This document shows positions 26,771-35,076 of a stretch of DNA of 64,000 nt, piece by piece. Source of the stretch: an uncultured Porphyromonadaceae bacterium (GTDB lineage: Bacteria > Bacteroidota > Bacteroidia > Bacteroidales > Muribaculaceae); NCBI GenBank assembly GCA_946414395.1, contig CAMKOE010000001.1:62001-126000 (forward strand), given 5' to 3'. The position numbers were made by a program, and so were the translations under genes. The notes below the pieces were generated by a model. It was not told the origin of the DNA and searched no databases. It saw only the letters and a program-made list of their open reading frames with translations. Every line of letters starts with the position of its first letter. Position 1 is the first letter of the stretch.

Positions 26771-26829
26771 GAATCAGGAATTGGCACTTTTCTGTAAATT
26801 AAGGCAGGTTTGGCGCAAATTCCTGATTC
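26771..26829 (+). terminator. Long-loop inverted repeat after the tannase-like gene
   Basis: Twelve-bp arms GAATCAGGAATT (26771-26782) and AATTCCTGATTC (26818-26829), separated by 35 bases. Possibly a terminator or a small palindromic repeat; no U-tract follows. Confidence 0.4.
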
Positions 26830-26857
26830 TTCATTTCAGTTTCCTGATATAAATCAT

Positions 26858-26866
26858 TACCTTTGC
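26858..26866 (+). promoter_or_regulatory. -7 box of the DUF3667 gene
   Basis: TACCTTTGC ends only 4 bases before ATG 26870. The predicted transcript start therefore falls on or just after that ATG, meaning leaderless translation or use of the next ATG at 26918. Confidence 0.55.
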
Positions 26867-26869
26867 GGC

Positions 26870-28351
26870 ATGAAGTGGCTCAAGAGAAATAAGGTTAAAG
26901 TCATCAAGCCAGTGATAATGGGCACGTTGCGCCGCCGGATCAAGAACGTGGACAAGCGTTTAGACCGCAGGCAGCAGTCACGCGCGAGTATCATCCCTGA
27001 TATTGACGACACGCAGCGCACTTGCACCAATTGCGGCACGGAATACGTGGGGCGCGTGTGCCCCCAGTGTGGCCAGGCTGGCACGTGGACACGTTATACT
27101 TGGCAGCAGGCGATGCTCAATTTCCTTGACATCTGGGGTTTGGGTAACCGGCCTATCTTCCGCACGATGAAGGAATTGTCCTGGCGTCCCGGATACATGG
27201 TGCGCGACTACTTGAATGGTCACCGCAACTTTTATTTCCCGCCGTTCAAGTTGCTGGCCATCATGGTTGTGTTCTTGTTCCTGACCAGCCAACTGACCCA
27301 TGAGGAACAGTTCTCTCTTTTTGAAACCATGAGCCGGTTGGAAAAGGTGGATTCGGTTTATCATGTCGGCGAGACCTTTGGGAAGAAAGTCAACAAGGCC
27401 GACCAGGCACCACCCGGCGTGAGTGTATCTCAAGAAAAAGTAGTTGAAAAAAAGGCTGATAAGAAGGCTGATAAGGATGATGGGCTTGACCTGTCTTATA
27501 CCAGTTACCGTAAGACTATGCTCGTTACCCTGGTCCGTTTTTCCAAGTTCATGGCCGGCAATATGCTTTATGAATGGCTGTTTATTGCCGCCTTTGTGGG
27601 CATCTGCATCTGGATCACCTTCCGTCACGTGAGCAGATACACGCTAGTAGAGACTTACATCTTCTATGTGTTTTTCCTGTCGATGTGCCTGATGTGGTGC
27701 ATCCCGCAGTTGCTGTGCAACGGGCTCAATAATTTGTTTGACGGGCCAGCGGAGCCGGTGTTGTCCGGGACTGGCATCAGTTTTGTCGGGCTCTGTGCCG
27801 CCGTGCTGGTGATTATCTTCACCGTGGTTAAGTATGTTATTGTTACTTATTCGTGGTATTTGGAATTTTTGAGTTTCCGCCAGTTTTATCAATTAAGTTG
27901 GAAAGATGTGTTCATACAAGCGGTGCGGCTGCCGTTGGTGGGGTCCATGCTGGGGTTATGGATCATCACATTGCTGACTGCAGTGTTCCTTGTCGAGGAA
28001 TCGGTCTACGTGGGGCTGTTCATCTACATCATGTTGCTGTTGCCGGTGTCGATGGTGGTTGCCGAGGTGCTCTATAACCGCAATCAGGCCCATATCACGC
28101 GTGCCGTCATCAGGCTCAGCAAGATTGCTATATTGATGAGCCTGATAATCAGTTTGACAATAGCCTTTATGATGTATGAGAACAATTACAATATTGTCTG
28201 GTCCTATGTTGTGCTGACGCTGATTTACATTGCATCGATAGCCATCAGCCTGTTGCCGATAGTACTTTACAAGAGGTATCGCAGCGCATGGATTGCCTGT
28301 CTGCCCACTGTGGCACTGGTTCTCGTGGCAGGCATTATTTTAGGTACATAA
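26870..28351 (+). CDS. DUF3667 family integral membrane protein
   Basis: A 493-residue protein with an N-terminal zinc ribbon (CTNCGTEYVGRVCPQCGQ) followed by the DUF3667 signature (YTWQQAMLNFLDI, FRTMKELSWRPGYMVRDYLNGHRNFYFPPFKLLAIMV). The C-terminal half has about seven further membrane helices. A charged loop (about 170-210) includes KADKKADKDD. Function of the family is unknown. The ATG at 26870 is used, but the promoter position suggests 26918 (MGTLRRRIKNVDKRL) as an alternative start. Convergent with the ECF gene. Confidence 0.75.
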   Translation: MKWLKRNKVKVIKPVIMGTLRRRIKNVDKRLDRRQQSRASIIPDIDDTQRTCTNCGTEYVGRVCPQCGQAGTWTRYTWQQAMLNFLDIWGLGNRPIFRTMKELSWRPGYMVRDYLNGHRNFYFPPFKLLAIMVVFLFLTSQLTHEEQFSLFETMSRLEKVDSVYHVGETFGKKVNKADQAPPGVSVSQEKVVEKKADKKADKDDGLDLSYTSYRKTMLVTLVRFSKFMAGNMLYEWLFIAAFVGICIWITFRHVSRYTLVETYIFYVFFLSMCLMWCIPQLLCNGLNNLFDGPAEPVLSGTGISFVGLCAAVLVIIFTVVKYVIVTYSWYLEFLSFRQFYQLSWKDVFIQAVRLPLVGSMLGLWIITLLTAVFLVEESVYVGLFIYIMLLLPVSMVVAEVLYNRNQAHITRAVIRLSKIAILMSLIISLTIAFMMYENNYNIVWSYVVLTLIYIASIAISLLPIVLYKRYRSAWIACLPTVALVLVAGIILGT

Positions 28352-28359
28352 AGTTCTGG

Positions 28360-28878
28360 TCACTTGCGCAGCAGGTGGTTGAGCACCAGCCAGCCACCGA
28401 TGGCTTGTAATGCCATACCCGGCCACCCCAGTTTCCAGTCCTGCAATGCGCTGGCGATGCTCCCCGTCATGGCCCACTCGATGAGGCCGCCCACGAGTTG
28501 ATAGCCGAGCACCACGGCGATGAGTGCCAGCAGCGAGGCGCCCTTGCTGCGGCTAGCCATCCATGCGGCAGCACCAGCCAGCAGCATGCCCTTGATGGTG
28601 ATGATGGGCAGAACGGCGGCGGGGGGCATACCGAACAGTACCGAGTTGACCAGCGGCGACAATACCGCGGTCAACAGGCCCACGCGCAGGCCGTACTTGT
28701 AGGCAGCGATGAGCGTGAAGAAATAGATGGGTAGCAGCATCAGGCCGCCCTGCGGAATCAGGTGGCACAACTGCGGCAGCACGATGTTGCCTGCGATGAA
28801 CAATGTGGCAAACAGCCAGGTGCGCATCTCGCGCCATCCCAGCGAATACAATCTGATAGCAGTAGCGTTACTTTCCAT
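28360..28878 (-). CDS. ECF-type transporter S component
   Basis: A 172-residue inner-membrane protein with five to six hydrophobic segments and the S-component-like start AIRLYSLGWREMRTWLFATLFIAGNIVLPQLCHLIPQGG. In Bacteroidales this group is annotated as an energy-coupling-factor substrate-binding S subunit, with vitamin or precursor uptake as the usual role. The ATG at 28878 is used; the frame is open to 28953 but the extra residues are hydrophilic. A minus-strand TAATTTTG box lies about 30 bases upstream. No ATPase or T subunit is adjacent. Confidence 0.75.
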   Translation of the reverse strand: MESNATAIRLYSLGWREMRTWLFATLFIAGNIVLPQLCHLIPQGGLMLLPIYFFTLIAAYKYGLRVGLLTAVLSPLVNSVLFGMPPAAVLPIITIKGMLLAGAAAWMASRSKGASLLALIAVVLGYQLVGGLIEWAMTGSIASALQDWKLGWPGMALQAIGGWLVLNHLLRK

Positions 28879-28970
28879 TTTGAAATGACAATGATAGTTT
28901 TTGAATGAGTACAAAATTACAGCAAAATCCCTGTATGTGCAATCGGAAGCCACAAAAAATATTTTTTTTC

Positions 28971-29001
28971 TTGATTTCAGTAAAAAAAACTCTTACTTTT
29001 G
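28971..29001 (+). promoter_or_regulatory. Promoter upstream of the MITE-like copy B
   Basis: TTG (28971-28973), 20-base spacer, TACTTTTG (28994-29001). The predicted transcript start coincides with the left flanking repeat of the element, so the element forms most of the 5' leader of the gene at 29239. Confidence 0.6.
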
Positions 29002-29014
29002 TCTCATTAAATTA

Positions 29015-29177
29015 GGAAACGATATAGCAGTTGATCCTGAAAAGTTTTTTAATGCCAATTTCGCTAAGAAAACGTATTTTTGCGAAAAATATTTAAACTA
29101 TTCGTGATAAATATAACTAATTCGTGAAATTAGCATTAGCCCCGCAGGGTTCGGGCCGACTTCTATATATTATCGCC
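29015..29177 (-). mobile_element. MITE-like element, copy B
   Basis: A 163-bp relative of copy A (19591-19731) in opposite orientation. It has the same GG...CC termini, a related terminal inverted repeat (GATATAGCAGTT at the left end), the 20-base block at 29133-29152 identical to copy A, and a long shared A+T-rich interior. It is about 22 bases longer than copy A through an extra CACGAAT-type internal duplication. Flanking 8-mers are TTAAATTA (29007-29014) and TGAAATTA (29178-29185), 7 of 8 identical. It encodes no protein. An internal plus-strand TATTTTTGC (29075-29083) resembles a -7 box. Confidence 0.8.
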
Positions 29178-29238
29178 TGAAATTAAAATGCCATTATGGT
29201 ATCATGATATAAACAATTTTCTTAAATCGATAAATGTG

Positions 29239-30318
29239 ATGAAAACAAGACTATTGGTTCTGCTGGTGTTGTGCTTTGCGGCTTTTGCCACAGGTGCTCA
29301 GACTTTCAACCTCGATGATAATTATAATGAGGAGGATACTACGATCCATATCGTCTCCTATTTTAGTAAGGGTGACACAATGACCTATCAGTACACCTAT
29401 TTCAAGCAGAAAATCGAAGGCACCGACACGACCACCACAATGCAGCATTCCCAGGAATTCATGCTGGCTGTTACCGATTCCACAAGTAGCGGCTACCGTA
29501 TTGAACTCACGCCACTCGATTTTGAATATGACTATGATGAGGACTCGACCGACAACGGGTTGGCTATTCTCGCATGGGAACTCTTCAAGGACATGAAGTG
29601 CGTTTTCACCACCAATGAGGTGGGGCAGGTAACCCACATCGAGAATTGGCGCGAAATCAGCAAGCAACTCAAAACGGCTATTAAGTCGGCCTTAGACAAG
29701 ACTTACGGTGCCGATGCAAGCATGGACAGCATCATGCCCCGCAAGCAGTTGGAGCGCATGCTCACCATGCACTATTCCACCGAGGATGGCATTAAAGAAG
29801 CCTATGAGGAACTGGAAATGCTGTTTGGCATCCACGGCTATGTGTATGACATCGGTGAAAAGGAAATCGATGACAGCGAAAACGGCTGGCCTCAGCACAT
29901 CACGGCAAGTATCGGTTACACCGAGCCCTATGATGAAGGTGATTATGACGGGGACTATGCGGTCAGGACAACCTCGGTAACGACCATTCCTGCCGAGGAA
30001 GCGATGACCTATGCCATGGATGTGGCGGGCGTCCTCTTGAATCCTGAACTAGCCGATACCCTCGATATGGTGAAGGATTCATTACTGGATTCCATCAAGT
30101 CGAGGTTTGACGACGAAGGGTATTCTGTGCTTACTGTTACTGTGAATGAATTCTACGGCTATTTTGTCAATGGCTGGCCCAAGATGTGCTACAAGCAGAG
30201 GGACACCGCCGTGGGCGATAATCTCCATAATATCGAGACAAATGCCATCATCTGGACTTCGCGCAACTGGGATTGGGTCACTATCAAGGAGGATGACCCC
30301 GTCCATCACGGCATCTGA
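29239..30318 (+). CDS. Secreted protein of unknown function
   Basis: A 359-residue exported protein. ATG 29239 gives a signal peptide (MKTRLLVLLVLCFAAFATGAQ); the frame is open to 29188. The mature protein is acidic, rich in Asp, Glu, Thr and Tyr (for example YDYDEDSTDN), and appears mostly beta with a helical middle (about 130-215). I do not recognise a family. It is followed after 26 bases by the Imm40-like gene, probably on one transcript. Its leader contains the MITE-like copy B. Confidence 0.6.
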   Translation: MKTRLLVLLVLCFAAFATGAQTFNLDDNYNEEDTTIHIVSYFSKGDTMTYQYTYFKQKIEGTDTTTTMQHSQEFMLAVTDSTSSGYRIELTPLDFEYDYDEDSTDNGLAILAWELFKDMKCVFTTNEVGQVTHIENWREISKQLKTAIKSALDKTYGADASMDSIMPRKQLERMLTMHYSTEDGIKEAYEELEMLFGIHGYVYDIGEKEIDDSENGWPQHITASIGYTEPYDEGDYDGDYAVRTTSVTTIPAEEAMTYAMDVAGVLLNPELADTLDMVKDSLLDSIKSRFDDEGYSVLTVTVNEFYGYFVNGWPKMCYKQRDTAVGDNLHNIETNAIIWTSRNWDWVTIKEDDPVHHGI

Positions 30319-30344
30319 CCCGCTTCCCATCCTGTAATCTTGAC

Positions 30345-30707
30345 ATGATGACAGAGCATGACATCATCACAATGGCAAACGATGCTCAGATCTCAGGGTA
30401 TTATTCCTTGCAGGCTTTGGGCATTGATGATGTTGCTTTCCCTTTCAAGCAGGCCCTTGCAATGATTGCATTGATGAAGAGGCATTATGTCCCTATCCTG
30501 GGAGGGGATGTTTACTTGAAAATTGGCTCGGACATCTCTATCATCTGTGATAATTGGTATTGCGATCAATTGGCAGGTGAATCAGATGGTGACTATGCGA
30601 GGCGTAGTTGTGATGAGGCGGAATCCTTTATCAATAATTACAAGAACAATTCAACCGACGTGCCTCTTTTTGCTCTGGTGATTCCCGATAAAAAAGAAGC
30701 GAAATAA
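30345..30707 (+). CDS. Imm40-like putative immunity protein
   Basis: A 120-residue cytoplasmic protein without signal peptide. The pattern SLQALGIDDVAF...ALAMIALMKRHYVPILGGDVYLKIGSDISIICDNWYCDQLAGES...SCDEAESFINNYK resembles the Imm40 group of polymorphic-toxin immunity proteins: the ILGGDVY strand, the DNWYC motif and the closing NYK helix. No toxin gene is adjacent, so if the assignment holds this is an orphan immunity protein or one acquired against rivals. It starts at ATGATG 30345. Confidence 0.6.
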   Translation: MMTEHDIITMANDAQISGYYSLQALGIDDVAFPFKQALAMIALMKRHYVPILGGDVYLKIGSDISIICDNWYCDQLAGESDGDYARRSCDEAESFINNYKNNSTDVPLFALVIPDKKEAK

Positions 30708-30826
30708 AGGTCATGTTTTGATGCTTTTCCTTTCTTTGATACCATGAAAGGCTGCCGCAGGTATTGTTTTTTTCTTTTTTAATAATGATTAATAGGGAAA
30801 ATTGATATTTATTCGGCAATTATTCT

Positions 30827-30835
30827 TACCTTTGC
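30827..30835 (+). promoter_or_regulatory. -7 box of mutA-mutB
   Basis: TACCTTTGC with a possible TTG -33 box at 30802-30804 (22-base spacing). The leader to the ATG at 30919 is about 78 bases, too short for a cobalamin riboswitch. Confidence 0.6.
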
Positions 30836-30918
30836 CGCTTGAATGCTGGGCATGCCTGGTGTTCCGTTAATCAACAGTGACTATAATTTTAAGGTTACTA
30901 TATAATTTTCAATTTTTT

Positions 30919-32772
30919 ATGGCAGAAACAAAAAAGAAATTGTTCGACCAATTCGCGCCTGTCACTCCCGAGGAGTGGCGTGCCAAGGCCGAAGTTGACC
31001 TCAAGGGGGCCGACTTTGAGAAGAAAATGGTTTGGCGGACAAATGAGGGTTTCAATGCCCAGCCGCTGTATCGCAGCGTGGACATTGCCGACCTCAAGCA
31101 GACCAAATCCCTCCCTGGCGAGTTCCCCTACGTCCGCGGTACCCGCTACAACAACGACTGGAAGGTGCGCCAGAACATCGACGTCAACAGCGAGGATGTG
31201 AAGGCTGCCAACGCCAAGGCTCTCGAGGTGCTCGACAAGGGCATCAACTCGATTGGCTTCCGTTTCCACGGTGGCGACGTTGATCTCAAGTCCCTGCTGG
31301 CAGGCATCGTCCTTCCCGCTTGTGAAATCAACATCCAGTGCTGCCCCAAGTGCGCCCTGGGTTATGCCGAGCAGTTGGTGGCCCTGTGCAAGGAGGCCGG
31401 CTGCGAGGACACCTTTGTTGGCTCAATCGCCTTCAACCCGTTCAAGCGCATGTTCAAGCACGGCGAGCCCTTCCCTGGCGACATCGTCAAGATGGCTACC
31501 GAGCTGATGAACACCGTTAAGCCCGTCGCTCACCTGCGCGTGCTCGGCGTTGACTCGCTGGCACTGAACAACGCCGGTGCCTACATCTACCAGGAACTGG
31601 GTTATGCCCTGGCATGGGGTGCCGAGTGGATGGCCATGATGACCGAGGCCGGCTTCACCGCCGACGAGGTGGCTAACCGCATCAAGTTCAACATGGGTGT
31701 ATCGACCGTTTACTTCATGGAGATTGCCAAGTTCCGCGCTGCTCGCGAACTGTGGGCCATGATCGTTAAGGAGTTCAAGCCTGAGAACGACTACTCGTGC
31801 ATGATGAACGTCAATGCCGAGACCACCCGTTTCAACCAGACTATCTATGACAGCTATGTGAACCTGCTGCGCAGCCAGACCGAGGCCATGAGTGCCGCTC
31901 TGGCAGGCGTTGATTCGCTGGTTGTTACCCCGTTTGACGCTCCTTATAAGAAGAGCGACGACTTCAGCGAGCGCATCGCCCGCAACCAGCAGATCCTGCT
32001 CAAGGAAGAGAGCCACCTCGACAAGGTCGTTGACCCCGCCGGTGGTTCCTACTATGTGGAGATGCTGACCAAGAACCTGGCCGAGCAGGCCTGGAAACTC
32101 TTCCTCGAGGTCGAGGACAAGGGCGGCTTCAAGGCTGCTCTCGAGAGTGGTGAGATTATCAAGGCCGTCAACGCCAGTGCCGACGCACGCTTTGACAAGG
32201 TGGCCAAGCGCCGCGAGCAGTTGCTGGGTACCAATCAGTTCCCCAACTTCACCGAGAAGGCTGCCGACAAGGCTGACGCCCGTGAGGCTTGCTGCTGCCA
32301 CTGCGGCTGCAACCACGAGGAGGCCGAGGGTGCCGTGAAGTTGAACACCAAGCGCCTGGCCGAGCAGTTCGAGGAGATCCGTCTCCAGACCGAGCACGCC
32401 GCCAACACGCCCAAGGTCTTCATGCTCACCATCGGCAATCTGGCCATGCGCCTTGCCCGTGCCCAGTTCAGCGACAACTTCTTTGCCTGCGCTGGTTACG
32501 AACTCATCGACAACAACGGTTTCAAGACCGTCAAGGAGGGTATGGACGCCGCTATGGAGAAGCAGGCCGACGTTGTCGTGCTCTGCTCCAGTGACGACGA
32601 GTATGCCGCTCTGATCCCCGAGGCAGTCAAGGAACTCAACGGCCGTGCCGAACTCGTTCTGGCAGGTCCCGAGACCGACGAATTCAAGGCCCTGGGCATC
32701 GAGCACTTCATCAACGTGCGCACCAACGTGCTTGCTACATTAAAAGCCTTCAACGCTAAACTGTTAAAATGA
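30919..32772 (+). CDS. mutA: Methylmalonyl-CoA mutase small subunit
   Basis: Non-B12-binding partner of MutB in the heterodimeric mutase that converts succinyl-CoA to methylmalonyl-CoA on the propionate route. ATG 30919 ([21 protein letters not shown]) is the normal start; 617 residues. A TIM barrel (about 30-440) and a degenerate cobalamin-type domain (about 490-617) are visible. The second lacks the DxHxxG cobalt-ligand motif, as expected. Odd feature: between the domains, near residues 457-464, sits a cysteine cluster CCCHCGCNH, not part of the standard linker. Coupled to mutB, 10 bases downstream. Confidence 0.93.
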   Translation: MAETKKKLFDQFAPVTPEEWRAKAEVDLKGADFEKKMVWRTNEGFNAQPLYRSVDIADLKQTKSLPGEFPYVRGTRYNNDWKVRQNIDVNSEDVKAANAKALEVLDKGINSIGFRFHGGDVDLKSLLAGIVLPACEINIQCCPKCALGYAEQLVALCKEAGCEDTFVGSIAFNPFKRMFKHGEPFPGDIVKMATELMNTVKPVAHLRVLGVDSLALNNAGAYIYQELGYALAWGAEWMAMMTEAGFTADEVANRIKFNMGVSTVYFMEIAKFRAARELWAMIVKEFKPENDYSCMMNVNAETTRFNQTIYDSYVNLLRSQTEAMSAALAGVDSLVVTPFDAPYKKSDDFSERIARNQQILLKEESHLDKVVDPAGGSYYVEMLTKNLAEQAWKLFLEVEDKGGFKAALESGEIIKAVNASADARFDKVAKRREQLLGTNQFPNFTEKAADKADAREACCCHCGCNHEEAEGAVKLNTKRLAEQFEEIRLQTEHAANTPKVFMLTIGNLAMRLARAQFSDNFFACAGYELIDNNGFKTVKEGMDAAMEKQADVVVLCSSDDEYAALIPEAVKELNGRAELVLAGPETDEFKALGIEHFINVRTNVLATLKAFNAKLLK

Positions 32773-32782
32773 CGAGACGACT

Positions 32783-34921
32783 ATGAGACCGAATTTTAAG
32801 AATATAGATATTGCAAACGATGCTTTTAATGTAAAGCACAATCCCCTTCCCAAGGGCGAGGTGTGGAAGAATGCCGAGTTGATCGACATTAAGCCCATTT
32901 ATACTCACGAGGACATCGAGGGTCTGGAGCACCTGGAGTTTGTTGCCGGTATTCCTCCCTTCCTGGGTGGCCCCTATTCGCTGATGTACCCGTTCCGTCC
33001 GTGGACCGTCCGTCAGTATGCTGGTTTCTCGACCGCTGCCGAGTCCAATGCCTTCTATCGCCGCAATCTGGCCTCTGGTCAGAAAGGTCTGTCCGTGGCA
33101 TTTGACCTTCCCACCCACCGTGGCTACAACGCCGACAACCCCCGCGTGGTCGGTGACGTCGGCAAGGCAGGTGTGTCAATCTGCTCGGTCGAGGACATGA
33201 AGGTGCTGTTCGACGGTATCCCCTTGAACAAGATGTCCGTGTCGATGACCATGAACGGTGCCGTGCTGCCCATCATGGCGTTCTACATCGTGTCAGGTCT
33301 TGAGCAGGGTGCCAAGCTCGAGGAGATGCAGGGTACCATCCAGAACGATATCTTGAAGGAGTTCATGGTGCGCAACACCTATATCTATCCTCCCAAGTTC
33401 TCGATGCAGATTATCGCCAGCATCTTTGAGTACACCTCTAAGTATATGCCCAAGTTCAACTCGATCTCGATTTCGGGTTACCACATGCAGGAAGCAGGCG
33501 CTACCGCCGACATCGAGTTGGCATACACGCTGGCCGATGGTATGGACTACATCCGCACGGGTGTGAACGCCGGCCTGTCGGTTGACGCCTTTGCTCCCCG
33601 TCTGTCGTTCTTCTGGGGTATCTCGATGAACTTCTTCACCGAGATTGCCAAGATGCGTGCAGGTCGTCTGTTGTGGGCCAAGATCGTCAAGAGTTTCGGC
33701 GCTGAGAATCCCAAGTCGATGTCGCTGCGTACCCACAGCCAGACCTCTGGTTGGTCGCTGACCGCCCAGGATCCCTTCAACAACGTGGGCCGCACCTGTA
33801 TTGAGGCTATGGCTGCCGCACTGGGTCACACCCAGTCGCTGCACACCAACGCCCTCGATGAGGCCATCGCACTGCCCACCGACTTCTCGGCCCGTATCGC
33901 CCGCAATACCCAGATCTACATCCAGCAGGAGACCTACATCACCAAGGTTATCGATCCTTGGGCAGGTTCCTACTATGTGGAGGCACTGACCAACGAACTC
34001 GTGCAGAAGGCATGGGCCCACATCGAGGAGATCGAGAAGTTGGGCGGTATGGCCAAGGCTATCGAGACCGGCGTGCCCAAGATGCGTATCGAGGAGGCTG
34101 CTGCCCGCACTCAGGCCCGCATCGACAGTGGCCGCCAGACCATCGTCGGCATCAACAAGTATGCCCTCGAGAAGGAAGATCCCATCGACATTCTGGAGAT
34201 TGACAATACCGAGGTTCGCAAAGAGCAGGTAGAGGGTCTCAAGAAGTTGCGCGCTAACCGCGACGAGGCTAAGGTTAAAGCCGACCTCGCTGCCATCACC
34301 GAGTGTGTCAAGACCGGTAAGGGCAATCTGCTCGAACTCGCTGTCGAGGCCGCTAAGGACCGCGCATCGCTGGGTGAGATCTCAGACGCTTGCGAGGAAA
34401 TCGTTGGACGTTACAAAGCAGTTGTTAAAACCATTTCAGGCGTGTATTCAGCAGAAACCAAATCAGATCCCGACCTGGAGGAGGCTCGTCGCTTGACCGC
34501 CCTCTTCGCCAAGAAGGAAGGCCGTCAGCCCCGCATCATGATTGCCAAGATGGGCCAGGACGGTCACGACCGTGGCGCCAAGGTTGTTGCCACCGGTTAT
34601 GCCGACTGTGGCTTTGACGTGGACATGGGTCCCTTGTTCCAGACTCCCGAGGAGAGTGCCCGCGAGGCCGTCGAGAACGACGTTAACGTCCTGGGCGTAT
34701 CGTCACTCGCCGCTGGTCACAAGACCCTGATTCCCGCCGTTATCGAGGAACTCAAGAAGTTGGGTCGTGAGGACATCATCGTCACCGCTGGTGGTGTGAT
34801 CCCCATGCAGGACTACGACTACCTGTACAAGGCAGGCGTAGCCGCCATCTTCGGCCCTGGCACCAACGTCATGAAGAGTGCCATCGAGGTGATGCACATC
34901 CTTCTCGACGACCAGGAGTAA
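32783..34921 (+). CDS. mutB: Methylmalonyl-CoA mutase large subunit (B12-binding)
   Basis: Catalytic subunit of the adenosylcobalamin-dependent mutase, 712 residues. The TIM barrel contains the substrate region [27 protein letters not shown], the [19 protein letters not shown] block and [33 protein letters not shown]. The C-terminal B12 domain (about 575-712) carries the base-off ligand motif DGHDRG and the [12 protein letters not shown] and GGVIPMQDY segments. Forms an operon with mutA. The epimerase and decarboxylase genes of the propionate route are not in the window. Confidence 0.97.
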   Translation: MRPNFKNIDIANDAFNVKHNPLPKGEVWKNAELIDIKPIYTHEDIEGLEHLEFVAGIPPFLGGPYSLMYPFRPWTVRQYAGFSTAAESNAFYRRNLASGQKGLSVAFDLPTHRGYNADNPRVVGDVGKAGVSICSVEDMKVLFDGIPLNKMSVSMTMNGAVLPIMAFYIVSGLEQGAKLEEMQGTIQNDILKEFMVRNTYIYPPKFSMQIIASIFEYTSKYMPKFNSISISGYHMQEAGATADIELAYTLADGMDYIRTGVNAGLSVDAFAPRLSFFWGISMNFFTEIAKMRAGRLLWAKIVKSFGAENPKSMSLRTHSQTSGWSLTAQDPFNNVGRTCIEAMAAALGHTQSLHTNALDEAIALPTDFSARIARNTQIYIQQETYITKVIDPWAGSYYVEALTNELVQKAWAHIEEIEKLGGMAKAIETGVPKMRIEEAAARTQARIDSGRQTIVGINKYALEKEDPIDILEIDNTEVRKEQVEGLKKLRANRDEAKVKADLAAITECVKTGKGNLLELAVEAAKDRASLGEISDACEEIVGRYKAVVKTISGVYSAETKSDPDLEEARRLTALFAKKEGRQPRIMIAKMGQDGHDRGAKVVATGYADCGFDVDMGPLFQTPEESAREAVENDVNVLGVSSLAAGHKTLIPAVIEELKKLGREDIIVTAGGVIPMQDYDYLYKAGVAAIFGPGTNVMKSAIEVMHILLDDQE

Positions 34922-34964
34922 TCCCTGCTGCTGACAACAGAGACACATTATTCTATTAAATACT

Positions 34965-34996
34965 AGAGCGCCGCGACATCTACGTCACGGCGCTCT
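34965..34996 (+). terminator. Hairpin after mutB
   Basis: AGAGCGCCG (34965-34973) pairs with CGGCGCTCT (34988-34996), and the stem can extend inward (GAC / GTC). It lies between convergent mutB and the GH3 gene. Confidence 0.7.
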
Positions 34997-35076
34997 TGCT
35001 ATAATCCCCTTTCCTGGGTAAAATAGGGACGGTTCTTTTGATGTAATTTTGGCCTATAGGTGTTGTGCACCCTTGT

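Larger units (their letters stand above)
28879..29238. other. Intergenic region holding divergent promoters and a MITE-like element
   Basis: It contains the ECF-gene -7 box on the minus strand near 28907-28915, a plus-strand promoter (28971-29001), the MITE-like copy B (29015-29177) and about 60 bases before the secreted-protein ATG. No coding potential is seen. Confidence 0.65.

Noticed and set aside
30836-30918. Cobalamin riboswitch before the B12-dependent mutase genes
   Set aside because: The leader is only about 78 bases and lacks a B12-box-like sequence.
31423-32706. 427-codon frame antisense to mutA
   Set aside because: Shadow frame caused by codon bias; no family motif, and mutA is certain.
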